Assembly: GCA_014728225.1 (NCBI GenBank)
Contig: WJLX01000154.1
Coordinates: forward strand, 1-41,108
DNA: 41,108 bases
Origin: Candidatus Coatesbacteria bacterium
GTDB taxonomy: Bacteria > RBG-13-66-14
Direction: 5' to 3'
Below are positions 25,640 through 34,976 of this stretch, piece after piece (the first letter of the stretch is position 1; the number at the start of each line of letters is the position of its first letter). The translations under genes and the position numbers were made by a program. The notes beneath the pieces are model-generated. The model did no database searches and was not told where the DNA came from. It saw only the letters and a list, made by a program, of their open reading frames with translations.

Positions 25640-27143
25640 GCCGCGACCAGCCTGGCTGTCCTACGCCCTGGGCGAACTGGCCCGTCTGGGCGGACTGCTG
25701 CCGACCCAGGTCGAGGCGGGTTGCGGCTACGGCGCGCCGGGGGCTTTGACGATCAGGCCCTGCGCCGATCCCGACACCCTTGGGCTGCTGGAGTTACGGC
25801 GCGTCGAGGCGGTGGAACTCGCCGACTGGCCGGACCGGCTGCTCAGCCTGCATCCCGTCGACGCAGCGCCGCCAACCGGTGAGGCGCTGTACCGCGACGC
25901 CGGCGGCCGGAGCTGGATCAGCCGCGACGGCGACGGCGTCCACTGCGCCGTCGACTTCCCCGCCGACGCCTGGTACCTGCTGGGCCAGCGCGAGGAAGTG
26001 CTGCATCCCGAGCGCCGTGACTCCCACGGCCGCTTGAGCCGCTCCGTCTCCCGGAGCCCGGACCCGATCTTCGAGCGCCCCTGGCTGGAGCTGTGGGGCG
26101 CCTTCCTGCGCCGCGCCCTGGCCCTCGCCGGGCCGATCGTCCACTTCGACCGGCACCCCGACGGCGCGGAGTGGTCGCTGGCGCTGACCCACGACGTGGA
26201 TTCGCTCAGCGAGCGCTCCTTGGGCCGGGCGTTGCGCCTGCTGGCGGCGGGGGTGCTGAAGCTGTCCGCCGAGCGGCTGCGCGCCGGACGACGGATGCTC
26301 AAGCTGCTGGGCGAGCCTGACCGCCATCGCTGCCTCGAGCGCTGCCGGGCCGCCGACGCCCCGGCGCGGGGGACCTACTTCGTTCATCCCGGTCGGCGCG
26401 GCCCTCACGATCCGGCCTACAAGCTGCGCCGCCGGCGCGGGGAGCTGCGAGGGCTGCTGTCGTCGGGCCAGGAGCTCGGGCACCACTACGGTTACGCCAC
26501 CGCGGGCGACGCCGCGGCCCTGAGCGCCGAACTGGCGGAACTAAGCCGCTTGACGGGCTCGACGGACATCGGCGGCCGGGCCCACTACCTGCGCCTGCGC
26601 GGACCGGAGGATCTGGCCGTCGTCGCCCGGACCGGGCTGGTCTACGACGCCGGCTTGGGCTTCGCCGACGAGCCGGGCTACCGCCTGGCCTGCGGGGGAC
26701 CGTACCGCCCCTGGAACTACGGATCGTCGACCGCCCTGGGACTATTCGAGCTGCCGCTGACCGTGATGGACGGTGCGCTCTTCCGCCGCTACGGCGACGA
26801 AGTCCCGGACGTCGAGGAATGCTGGCGGCGGCTGTCGGCGTTTCTGCGGGCGGGCCGCCGGGCCGGAGCCTGTGTCAGCCTGCTCTGGCATCAGCGGGTC
26901 TTCGGCCCGGCCTATCCGGGCTGGGCGGAGCCCTATCACCGGGCCCTGGCCTGGGCCCGGGACAACGGCGCCCGGCTGGGCCCGGCCGGAGACTTCGTCG
27001 CCCGGGCCCGCGCTCTGGAGGGCCTGCGCCTCGTCGAGGGCCGCCTCATCAACGGCGCCGACCGACCGTTGACCGTTTACCGCAGCGATCGTCCGGCCGT
27101 GGCGATTCCGCTCGAACCCGGGGAGGCCGTCGATGTCACCTGA
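25632..27143 (+). CDS. polysaccharide deacetylase-family protein with N-terminal DUF7033-like domain
   Basis: A 503-aa protein. The N-terminal part (1-150: RSWISRDGDGVHCAVDFPADAWYLLGQREEV) resembles the DUF7033 domain often preceding NodB-like deacetylases. The catalytic domain has LALTHDVDS with the Asp-Asp-like motif THDVD (186-190), RGTYFVHPG, GQELGHHYGY (metal His residues) and LLWHQRVF near the end. No signal peptide is apparent, as is common for cytoplasmic/membrane-associated members of this group. It overlaps genes on both sides (8 bp and 11 bp), indicating tight translational coupling. It likely N- or O-deacetylates a surface glycan precursor. Confidence 0.8.
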   Translation: MTEPRPAWLSYALGELARLGGLLPTQVEAGCGYGAPGALTIRPCADPDTLGLLELRRVEAVELADWPDRLLSLHPVDAAPPTGEALYRDAGGRSWISRDGDGVHCAVDFPADAWYLLGQREEVLHPERRDSHGRLSRSVSRSPDPIFERPWLELWGAFLRRALALAGPIVHFDRHPDGAEWSLALTHDVDSLSERSLGRALRLLAAGVLKLSAERLRAGRRMLKLLGEPDRHRCLERCRAADAPARGTYFVHPGRRGPHDPAYKLRRRRGELRGLLSSGQELGHHYGYATAGDAAALSAELAELSRLTGSTDIGGRAHYLRLRGPEDLAVVARTGLVYDAGLGFADEPGYRLACGGPYRPWNYGSSTALGLFELPLTVMDGALFRRYGDEVPDVEECWRRLSAFLRAGRRAGACVSLLWHQRVFGPAYPGWAEPYHRALAWARDNGARLGPAGDFVARARALEGLRLVEGRLINGADRPLTVYRSDRPAVAIPLEPGEAVDVT

Positions 27144-29154
27144 GGTTCGCTCACGGCTGCGCCGCCTGCTACGTGACGATCGTTTCTGGGCCGCCGTGAT
27201 CCTGGTCGGCGCCGCGCTGCTGCGGCTGCTGCTGTTCGATCAATTGGCCGACAGCCCCTTCGGCGATTACCTGGGCCTGGACGAGAATTACTACCACGGC
27301 CGGGCACTGCAACTGGCGGGTGGTCAGGGGCTCGAGCCGCCCTTCTTCATGAGCCCGCTGTACCAGCTCTTCGTCGGGGCGGGTTACGCCCTGCTGCCGG
27401 GGACGCTGTGGACGATCCGCCTGTTGCAAGCCCTCCTCGGTCTGGCGACCCTCTTTGTGGTCTGGCGCACGGCGCGGCTGCTGGTCGGACGCTGGTGGGC
27501 CGTCGGCGCCCTGGGAGCGGCGGCCCTCTACCATCAGCTCTTCTTCTTCGAGACCCTGCTGCTGCCGACGACGCTGACCGTCTTCCTGGTCACCCTGGGA
27601 ATCTACCTGGCCCTGCGCCAGCACCGTCGTCCCCGATTGTGGCGGGCGGCCCTCGTCGGGGCGATCTTCGCCCTGGCGGCCCTGGCCCACCCGACGGCGG
27701 CCCTGCCGGCGGCGACCGTCGGGCTGTTCCTGTTCTTCAAGCGCCTGCGCCGCAACCGACGACGGGCTCCGGCCGAGCTGGGCTTGCTGGTCGCCGCGGC
27801 CGTCCTGGTCATCGCCCCGGTGACCATCGCCAACAGCCGGGCCGCCGACGAGTTCGTCATGCTGTCCACCAACGGCGGCCTCAACCTCTACCTGGGCAAC
27901 CAGCCCGGCGCCGTCGGCCTCTACCGGCCCTACGACCCCCAGACCTACGCCGCCGACTTCACCGCCCGTCGCCCGGCTGAGGCCGCCGCCGGGCGCGAGT
28001 TGTCCGCCGTCGAAGTCGACGACTACTGGAAAGAGCGCTTCACCGAGCTCTGGGAGGCCGACCCGGGGCGGATACTGGCCCTGAGCGCCGAGCGGGGCCT
28101 GTTGTACCTCAACGGCTTCGAGTACCCCCAGGTCGAGAACTACTACTTCGAGGCCGAGTTCGTTCCCCTCCTGCGGCTGCCCTGGCTGTCCCTTTACCTG
28201 CTGCTGCCCCTCGGGGTGACCGGCCTGGTCCTGGCCCGACGGCGCGGGGCCCGGATCCTCGGGGTGGCCGCCCTGGCCTACTTCATCGGGCTGCTACCCT
28301 TCTTTGTCACCGCGCGCTTCCGTGTCGTCGTCGCGCCGTTGCTGGTCATCGGCGCCGCCTTGCTGCTGCGCCGGACGGCGGTCACGATTCGATTGCTGCG
28401 CCGCGGGGCCTGGAGCCGGAGCCGGCGGCTGCGCCTCGGCGTCTTCCTCGCCGCCGGGCTGCTCCTTGTCACCGCCTGGGCCGCCCTGCGCACCCCCGAG
28501 GTCACCCGGACCTACGACAACCTGGCCGTGGGTTTCAACAACCTCGGCACCGAGGCCGCCGCCCGGGGCGATTACGAGTCGGCGATCGATTATCAGCGCC
28601 GGGCCCTCGCCGAGAGCCCGACGATGGTCCCGGCGCGGCTCAACCTGAGCCTGGCTCTCCTCGACGCCGGTCGCTACGCCGCGGCCGAGGAAGAACTGCT
28701 CAGTCTGCGCGGCTCCGGCCTGGATCCCAACCGCCTGGCCACCCTCATCGCCCGGGCCCGGCGCCGTAACGGCGACGACCTCGGCGCCCTGGCAATCCTG
28801 CAGGACGCCGCCGCGGCGCCCCACGCCGACGCCCTCGTTCACGCCGAGCTCTCCGGGGTCTACCTCGAGCTGGGCGACGCGGGCAACGCCCGCCGCCACG
28901 CCCGACGGGCCGTCGAGCTCGAGCCGAGAGCCGACGCCGGCTACCTGGCCGCCGCCCGGGCCGCCGTTGACGATCGAGCGGCCGTCGCCCACCTTCGAGA
29001 CGGCATCGAGAACGCAGACAACCCCGCCGCCCTGAACTACGAGCTGGGGCGGCTCGAAGGCGACGCAGAACTGCTCTGGCGGGCCGCCCTGGCCGCCGCC
29101 GAGGCCGGCAACTGGGAGCTTTGGGCAGCGGCCCTCGCGGCGCTGGCACGCTGA
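27133..29154 (+). CDS. GT39/PMT_2-like membrane glycosyltransferase with C-terminal TPRs
   Basis: A 673-aa polytopic protein. The start is the ATG at 27133, with GGAGG 7 nt upstream and an 11-bp overlap with the deacetylase. Loop 1 has YLGLDENYYHGRALQL with the acidic pair Asp50-Glu51 of GT-C transferases (ArnT/PMT/PMT_2 type). About ten to eleven transmembrane segments run to residue 450, with LSTNGGLNLYLGNQPGA in a large loop. From about 470 there are TPR-like repeats (FNNLGTEAAARGDYESAIDYQRRALAESP, LYLELGDAGNARRHARRAVELEP). It probably moves a sugar from a lipid carrier to an exported acceptor. It is followed by nested palindrome copy 4. Confidence 0.82.
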   Translation: MSPEVRSRLRRLLRDDRFWAAVILVGAALLRLLLFDQLADSPFGDYLGLDENYYHGRALQLAGGQGLEPPFFMSPLYQLFVGAGYALLPGTLWTIRLLQALLGLATLFVVWRTARLLVGRWWAVGALGAAALYHQLFFFETLLLPTTLTVFLVTLGIYLALRQHRRPRLWRAALVGAIFALAALAHPTAALPAATVGLFLFFKRLRRNRRRAPAELGLLVAAAVLVIAPVTIANSRAADEFVMLSTNGGLNLYLGNQPGAVGLYRPYDPQTYAADFTARRPAEAAAGRELSAVEVDDYWKERFTELWEADPGRILALSAERGLLYLNGFEYPQVENYYFEAEFVPLLRLPWLSLYLLLPLGVTGLVLARRRGARILGVAALAYFIGLLPFFVTARFRVVVAPLLVIGAALLLRRTAVTIRLLRRGAWSRSRRLRLGVFLAAGLLLVTAWAALRTPEVTRTYDNLAVGFNNLGTEAAARGDYESAIDYQRRALAESPTMVPARLNLSLALLDAGRYAAAEEELLSLRGSGLDPNRLATLIARARRRNGDDLGALAILQDAAAAPHADALVHAELSGVYLELGDAGNARRHARRAVELEPRADAGYLAAARAAVDDRAAVAHLRDGIENADNPAALNYELGRLEGDAELLWRAALAAAEAGNWELWAAALAALAR

Positions 29155-29240
29155 GGAAAGCCCGGGTTTTTTCCGGGCGGGGCCCTCAAGACCCGCCGTT
29201 GTTCATCACGCCCGTCGGATGCTAAACGATTGCGCACGCA

Positions 29241-29310
29241 GGGCCGGCGCGCGTTTTTGCGACGACGGACCGCTGCAGGTCCGTCGTCGATGCAAAAACC
29301 GTGCCGGCCC
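29241..29310. repeat. nested palindromic element, copy 4 (asymmetric type, inverted)
   Basis: Left arm 29241-29260 (GGGCCGGCGCGCGTTTTTGC) and right arm 29292-29310 (GCAAAAACCGTGCCGGCCC) pair except for a short central internal loop (GCGCG against ACGG). Inner: an 11-bp perfect stem at 29261-29271 and 29278-29288 (GACGACGGACC). It sits between converging genes. The GCGCG-type arm is on the left, opposite to copies 5 and 6. Confidence 0.8.
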
Positions 29311-29369
29311 GGCACAACGCAAGCGAGCGGCCCCGAAGGACCGCCCGTTTGGATAACAAGCCCGGTTCG

Positions 29370-29990
29370 CTACTCCGCAACCGGACCGAGGAAGGTGAAG
29401 TGGTAATAGGTTTCGTAGATCACCCCGCCCTCCTCCTCCGGAGCCTCGATAGCCGAGCCGAAAACCTCGACCTTGATGCGGTACAGCCCGCCCTGCTCCA
29501 GGCGCCATTCGGCGAAGGTGGCCTCGGGATGTCCCCAGTAGTCCCAGTCGACGAGGCGCATGTGCTCGGGCTCTTCGCCGGCGGGATACGTTTCCAGATA
29601 CTGGGGTCGCATGCCGCGTTTGGCCAGCCCGACCTCGATCAGCTTGCCGTCGATCTCGACATAGAGGTCGTTCTTGGAGATCGTGGTGCTGATGTGGTAG
29701 TTGGTTTTCGAGGTCTCGTAAACGATTTCGTACCACCAGTAAGCGCAGGGGTTCTGGGAGAAGGGCGCCTCTTGGGGTTCCGCGGCCCAGACCCGGGCGA
29801 CGAGGTAGTCCTCGCCGTCGAAGAGCAATTGCTCGAAGTTCTCCCCGTCGGCGTAGTCCTCGATCGCCGACGGTGGCAGGCGTTCGTAGTCCGGCACCAT
29901 CGCATCCTCCGTCGGCGGCTCCGAGCCGTCGTTGCAACCCGCCAGGGTCAAAAGCAACAACAGGCTCAGACTCCAATTGGTCTTGCTCAC
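29370..29990 (-). CDS. lipoprotein of unknown function
   Basis: A 206-aa protein from the GTG at 29990 (GGAGG 4 nt upstream); the frame is open to 30149, but those residues read through palindrome copy 5. Lipobox LAGC gives Cys20. The mature part is acidic and aromatic-rich, with DYLVARVWAAEPQEAPFSQNPCAYWWYEIVYE, KNDLYVEIDGKLIEVGL, and GGLYRIKVEVFG. It looks like a beta-sandwich that might bind or dress other envelope proteins. I do not recognise a family. Monocistronic, with its own promoter at 30020-30049. Confidence 0.75.
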   Translation of the reverse strand: MSKTNWSLSLLLLLTLAGCNDGSEPPTEDAMVPDYERLPPSAIEDYADGENFEQLLFDGEDYLVARVWAAEPQEAPFSQNPCAYWWYEIVYETSKTNYHISTTISKNDLYVEIDGKLIEVGLAKRGMRPQYLETYPAGEEPEHMRLVDWDYWGHPEATFAEWRLEQGGLYRIKVEVFGSAIEAPEEEGGVIYETYYHFTFLGPVAE

Positions 29991-30019
29991 GCTTCCTCCC
30001 GGGTTTGGTCGACGCTGCC

Positions 30020-30049
30020 AGTATAACCCAACTCGGAACGAAGAGCCAA
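30020..30049 (-). promoter_or_regulatory. sigma70-type promoter of the 29370-29990 lipoprotein
   Basis: On the minus strand: TTGGCT (30044-30049), an 18-nt spacer, TATACT (30020-30025). Confidence 0.6.
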
Positions 30050-30081
30050 GGGAACTGCTGAGCGATCCCCACCTTCCCGCC

Positions 30082-30153
30082 GCCGGTGTCACGGTTTTTG
30101 CGCCCCGCGGCCTCCGTCGCCGGAGGCCGCGGGCAAAAACGCGCGCCACCGGC
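30082..30153. repeat. nested palindromic element, copy 5 (asymmetric type)
   Basis: Left arm 30082-30101 (GCCGGTGTCACGGTTTTTGC) and right arm 30133-30153 pair except for the central internal loop (TCACGG-type arm against GCGCG-type arm). Inner: a 13-bp perfect stem at 30104-30116 and 30121-30133 (CCCGCGGCCTCCG). It begins 24 bp beyond the enolase stop codon. Confidence 0.8.
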
Positions 30154-30176
30154 TCGGGCGGCTATCGTCGGCGGGC

Positions 30177-31523
<1,347 letters not shown>

Positions 31524-31527
31524 CTAG

Positions 31528-31556
31528 ATGATAAACCGTCGTCCGCGGCAATGCAA
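31528..31556 (-). promoter_or_regulatory. sigma70-type promoter of eno
   Basis: On the minus strand: TTGCAT (31551-31556), a 17-nt spacer, TATCAT (31528-31533). It is divergent from the promoter at 31591-31631, with 35 bp between them. Confidence 0.65.
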
Positions 31557-31590
31557 GGGTGGAGGGGAGATCAACGGTCCTGGTCGAGCG

Positions 31591-31631
31591 TGACGGACGC
31601 CCTTGCCGCGGGGCGCCGGAGGTGCTATTGT
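31591..31631 (+). promoter_or_regulatory. sigma70-type promoter with shared 18-nt box
   Basis: TGACGGACGCCCTTGCCG (31591-31608), whose last six bases are the -35 (TTGCCG, 31603-31608), a 17-nt spacer ending TGC (extended -10), TATTGT (31626-31631). The box differs from those at 1501-1518 and 40690-40707 at only three positions. Confidence 0.7.
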
Positions 31632-31691
31632 AACGGCGTCAAGCAATGCAACAGGCTGATTCAAGCGGATGATTGAAGCTAAGGAGGAGTG

Positions 31692-32717
31692 ATGAAACGT
31701 CTGTTTTGTCTTGTATTTCTCATTGCCTTAGTAGCGACGGCGGTGGCCGGCGACTGGCACATAGAGACGGTGGATTCCGGTGGCGAGACAGGCAGATACA
31801 CCTCCCTGGCCCTGGATTCCAGCGACCGCCCGCACATCGCGTATTTCGACAGTACCAACCTCGCCCTCAAGTACGCCGTCGGCTGCGACTCGAAATGGGA
31901 GATCCAGACTTTGGAATCGGGCAGCAGCGGCAGATACGCCTCCCTGGCATTGGATGTGTCCGACAACCCTCGTATCTCTTACTATACCGGCTACCCTGGT
32001 TTTAACCTCAGGTACGCCGTTTGGAACGGCTCCAGTTGGGACTTCGAAACGGTGGACGATGCCGATCGGGTGGGCTCGCACACCTCACTGGCGCTGGACA
32101 GCTCCGGCAATCCGTACATCTCCTATTACGACAGCGCCAACAATGCTCTCAAGCTCGCCACCACCGCTGCGGGTTGGACCGTGGACGGCATCGAACTAAC
32201 CTCCGCGACTACGGATTCCGGCAACCTGGTCGCCTGGGCCATCGACGGTGACTCCCCCGCCTCCGTCCGCGTCCTGCGCGGGGTGGATGATCCCGTCGCC
32301 GTGTCGGGCTCGCTGGACGGCACGACCCGCCGCTGGCTGGATCGGGGCGTCGAGCCCGGCGAGGGTTACGTCTACTGGCTCGAAGTCACGGATAGCGAGG
32401 GCTATGTAACAAGATTCGGGCCGACGGCGGCCGTCGTCGTGCCCGAGCAGGCGCAGCGGTTGGCCCTCGATGAGCCGTATCCCAACCCGGCGGATAACAG
32501 CGTCAGCATCGCTTATACGCTGCCCGAGGCCCAGCGCGTCAGCCTGAGCGTCTATGACCTGGCCGGGCGCCGGGTGGCCGTGTTGTCCGAGGGCGAGCTG
32601 CCCGCCGGACGGCACGAGGTCGCCTGGGACTGCGCCGCCGCGGCCGCCGGCGTCTACCTGCTGCGCCTGGAGACGCAAGGCGCGGCGCTCAGCCGCCGGG
32701 TCGTCCTCGGACGCTAG
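31692..32717 (+). CDS. secreted propeller-repeat protein with C-terminal sorting domain
   Basis: A 341-aa protein. The ATG at 31692 has AGGAGG (31682-31687) 4 nt upstream, preferred over the adjacent GTG at 31689. Sec signal MKRLFCLVFLIALVATAVAG. Residues about 20-165 hold three repeats of about 45 residues: a RYTSLALDSS..PHIAYFDSTN..LKYAV pattern repeated as RYASLALDVS..PRISYY and HTSLALDSSGNPYISYYDSANNALKLA. These are probably beta-propeller blades, but three alone cannot close a propeller. An Ig/Fn3-like stretch follows, then a FlgD-like/type-A sorting domain: LDEPYPNPADNSVSIAYTL, SLSVYDLAGRRVAVL, LPAGRHEVAWD, AAGVYLLRLET, SRRVVLGR. It should be secreted or surface-attached. A close paralogue begins at 40801. 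Confidence 0.8.
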   Translation: MKRLFCLVFLIALVATAVAGDWHIETVDSGGETGRYTSLALDSSDRPHIAYFDSTNLALKYAVGCDSKWEIQTLESGSSGRYASLALDVSDNPRISYYTGYPGFNLRYAVWNGSSWDFETVDDADRVGSHTSLALDSSGNPYISYYDSANNALKLATTAAGWTVDGIELTSATTDSGNLVAWAIDGDSPASVRVLRGVDDPVAVSGSLDGTTRRWLDRGVEPGEGYVYWLEVTDSEGYVTRFGPTAAVVVPEQAQRLALDEPYPNPADNSVSIAYTLPEAQRVSLSVYDLAGRRVAVLSEGELPAGRHEVAWDCAAAAAGVYLLRLETQGAALSRRVVLGR

Positions 32718-32961
32718 CGGAGCTCTGCCGCAGACCTGATCGGTTGGATAAACCTGCTTCAGCCGAAGACAACGGCAACCCGCGACAGGAAGGGAATGGA
32801 TTTCTCAGGACCCTCCTCGTACTGACCACATCTTTCTCGTATTCAGTCCTCTCTGCGGCCGCGCGACCGGCCCCGTCAACCTGGACTTCGTCGAGCAGGA
32901 CGGCAAGCTCTATGCCGACGTCCGGGCCGTAACCGCCGGTAACACCTACCCCGAGAGGAAA

Positions 32962-33411
32962 GTGGCCGAGTGGTGTTGGATGGCCGACGAGTGGTTCACT
33001 CTGGTCGATTTCGACAAGGACGGTGGGAGCGACTATTCCGACCTCGTGTGCGTCTGCGAGCTGAACAACCCCTATCCCGTCGTCGTCGCCCGCATCAGGA
33101 GCCATCACACGCTTGGTTACCCGGTGATGGACTCGCAGGCATGGATCAACCCGAAGTCGCTGACGACCGGAGCGCCATTCACCGTCGTATCCGACTGCCA
33201 TCAGTTGGACATCGACACCCCGGGCAACACCGGAACCCGCGGCAGTCTCCTCACCTACAACGAGGCCGTACCCCTCGGCGCTCCTCCGGACGGGGCAACG
33301 ACGAAGCTCCTCTGGCTCGGCTCCAGCGTGATGAACTACCAGCACGTTAGCCTGTCGGCCGACGGCTTCAGCGCCAACTGCATCTACATAGCGGCGAACT
33401 GCGCCTGGTGA
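32962..33411 (+). CDS. hypothetical protein, possibly 5'-truncated
   Basis: A 149-aa frame from the GTG at 32962, which has AGAGG 3 nt upstream. The reading frame is open another 70 codons upstream to a TAA at 32750-32752, but with no ATG, GTG or TTG start. In that upstream part LDFVEQDGKLYADVRAVTAGNTYPERKVAEW continues smoothly into the annotated protein, suggesting the real N-terminus was lost. A neighbouring frame at 32790-32860 encodes a signal-peptide-like LRTLLVLTTSFSYSVLSAA, so a frameshift is another explanation. A calcium-loop-like DKDGGSDYSDLV occurs early. No family is recognised. Confidence 0.45.
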   Translation: MAEWCWMADEWFTLVDFDKDGGSDYSDLVCVCELNNPYPVVVARIRSHHTLGYPVMDSQAWINPKSLTTGAPFTVVSDCHQLDIDTPGNTGTRGSLLTYNEAVPLGAPPDGATTKLLWLGSSVMNYQHVSLSADGFSANCIYIAANCAW

Positions 33412-33771
33412 GACCGGGGTGACACCAGGCAGGGGCGGCGAGTCAGCAAAGTCACCCTCAACGGCCCCGGCGAAAGTGTCGAGAGATAACTGGTGAGCGG
33501 CGAGAACATCCGGAAGTGGATGCAGGACATCCCGGATCCCGCCCCGAATACGGAGAAGCTCGAATTAGGAGAAGATAGATAACAACGATCCGTAGACACA
33601 CTACACCTACGTCACACGTTTCGATCCGCCCGAGAAGTCCGTTGAGAGTGTCGAGCTGGAGCTGCCGGTGGAGACAAAGGCCGACGACAGCCGCCAGGAT
33701 TCGCAGCAGATAATCGAGTTTGGGATTATCACCTTATTATGAACAAGCGTGAAGTCTGCTCCTGAGATAGT
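33412..33771. other. decayed coding sequence, no intact gene
   Basis: In different plus-strand frames, short protein-like stretches interrupted by stops are visible: SKVTLNGPGESVER then stop, VSGENIRKWMQDIPDPAPN running to 33582, and YVTRFDPPEKSVESVELELP onward to about 33742. Together they look like the eroded remains of one gene, possibly continuous with 32962-33411. I cannot name the family. Confidence 0.4.
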
Positions 33772-34200
33772 TTAGCGCGTTTTCGTCGTCACGATGATAA
33801 AAAATCTGAACGACCGTTCACGGATGAACAGCCCGAAGTTGCGCTTGAAACCGCCGTGGCAGGCCTTCAGGCAGCATTTGCCACAGGCACGGACGTTCTC
33901 GATGCCGTTCATAGGCACATTGTCGTCGACCAGTGTTTGTCATGGTTGATGCGCCTGTAGTGGAAGCCGTTGAGCGACAGCTTATTATGGGTACCTCCCG
34001 CTGCAATTGGGCGGAAGGCTGACCCGGGCCGCCGGAACGCCGAGCCAGAACAGGCGCGTAATCTCACGGCGTTTTTCCGGCGGCAGCTCGTGGCGACGCC
34101 CCTGGGGACGATGGTTGAACAATTTACCCCAGCTCTTGTACATTAGCCGCTCGTCGCCTAACCTGTAGTGACAGCGGCAGTTACACCTTGGTCACTTGAC
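33772..34200 (-). pseudogene. IS1595-family transposase remnant
   Basis: On the minus strand the N-terminal part reads CPRCNCRC-like zinc-ribbon remains (from about 34191), then HYRLGDERLMYKSWGKLFNHR and LPPEKRREITRLFWLGVPAARVS, the zinc-ribbon/HTH pattern of IS1595-type transposases. After a large internal deletion and at least two frame changes, the C-terminal part reads LSLNGFHYRRINHDK, then after a shift LVDDNVPMNGIENVRACGK and KRNFGLFIRERSFRF. This matches the family ending 'hINGIEnFWgyaKrrL...F.LhlKE.eFRFN'. The catalytic core is mostly missing, so it is inactive. No terminal repeats or target duplication could be assigned. The open frame at 33818-34006 is a shadow. Confidence 0.7.
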
Positions 34201-34406
34201 GTGCCGCTACCTCATCCTACTCTTCCCCGCCCCATTCACCCCTTGGTTGGTGGCAGGAAAATATTCTTGTTCACGTAGATATAAGTAACCAACTGCAATA
34301 GCTGCTGTTCACCTGCTGTGATGATCCCTCGAGTTTTTTCGGCATAACGCTGGGGCGGGAGTAGTTCCCTACCACTCAAGCCCGCTGACGATGACCAAAG
34401 ACCAAG

Positions 34407-34433
34407 GGCGGGGGCTCTGTCCCCCGCCGTTTT
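34407..34433 (+). terminator. terminator-like hairpin in the gene-poor region
   Basis: GGCGGGGG (34407-34414), a 6-nt loop, CCCCCGCC (34421-34428), then GTTTTG. It has the shape of an intrinsic terminator, but no gene directly precedes it. Confidence 0.5.
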
Positions 34434-34903
34434 GCTGCGATCTCCGGCATCCGCGGCGGACCGCGGGGGATTCAACCCCCGGGACCGCCCACCATGGTGG
34501 TGGATCGTTACTACTCGTCGAGATAGCCGCGGGGGCGACTGTCTCCAGGCGCCCGTTTAACCCAGCGTCAGACGGGCAAGAACCACCGAGAACGGAGGGC
34601 CGGCGCATTTAGTGCGCAACGAACCCGGCCTAGGGTTCGTTGCACGTGCAAGAAACTGGTGCCGGTGCTGCTTCGCAGCATTGGAGTTACAACTTCGTTG
34701 TAACTCCGGCCCGGCGATGCGCGGGCCGCCCCTGCATCATCCCGGCCGGGGGCCGGCAGACACAGGTCGCAGATCCTGTGCTCCATAACCCATCACCCAT
34801 CACCCAACCGCCGGCTGATAATCCTGCAGGGCGGGGTCTTGCGACCCCGGCGCAGCGCTTCTGCACCCGCTATCCGTGCCGGTGCAACTTAATTCCCGTC
34901 CGG

Positions 34904-34934
34904 TTGGTCGATACGGCTCTTTTTTTGCTATACT
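34904..34934 (+). promoter_or_regulatory. sigma70-type extended -10 promoter of the cNMP-binding operon
   Basis: TTGGTC (34904-34909), a 19-nt spacer containing a T run and ending TTGC (extended -10), TATACT (34929-34934). Confidence 0.55.
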
Positions 34935-34976
34935 GGAAATCACGTGGGATAACAGCTCTATTCGGGAGGAACCCCA

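Larger units (their letters stand above)
34201..34976. other. gene-free, hairpin-rich region
   Basis: No supported gene. Hairpins follow one another: 34407-34428 (with T tract), GCGGGGG/CCCCCGG near 34457-34475, an 11-bp stem at 34616-34626/34633-34643 (GCAACGAACCC), TGCTG/CAGCA near 34666-34680, an 11-bp stem at 34683-34693/34697-34707 (GGAGTTACAAC), and GGGGTC/GACCCC near 34843-34856. CCCATCA is repeated near 34789-34803. The region 34597-34672 weakly resembles the nested palindrome family (GGGCCGG arm, GTGCAAGAAAC arm). It ends in the promoter at 34904-34934. Confidence 0.6.

Noticed and set aside
33818-34006. 62-codon minus-strand frame as a gene
   Set aside because: It is an out-of-frame reading of the IS1595 transposase relic.
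34597-34710. tRNA gene or integron attC-like site
   Set aside because: The stems do not build a cloverleaf and no T-arm consensus is found; no integrase or cassette array is nearby.
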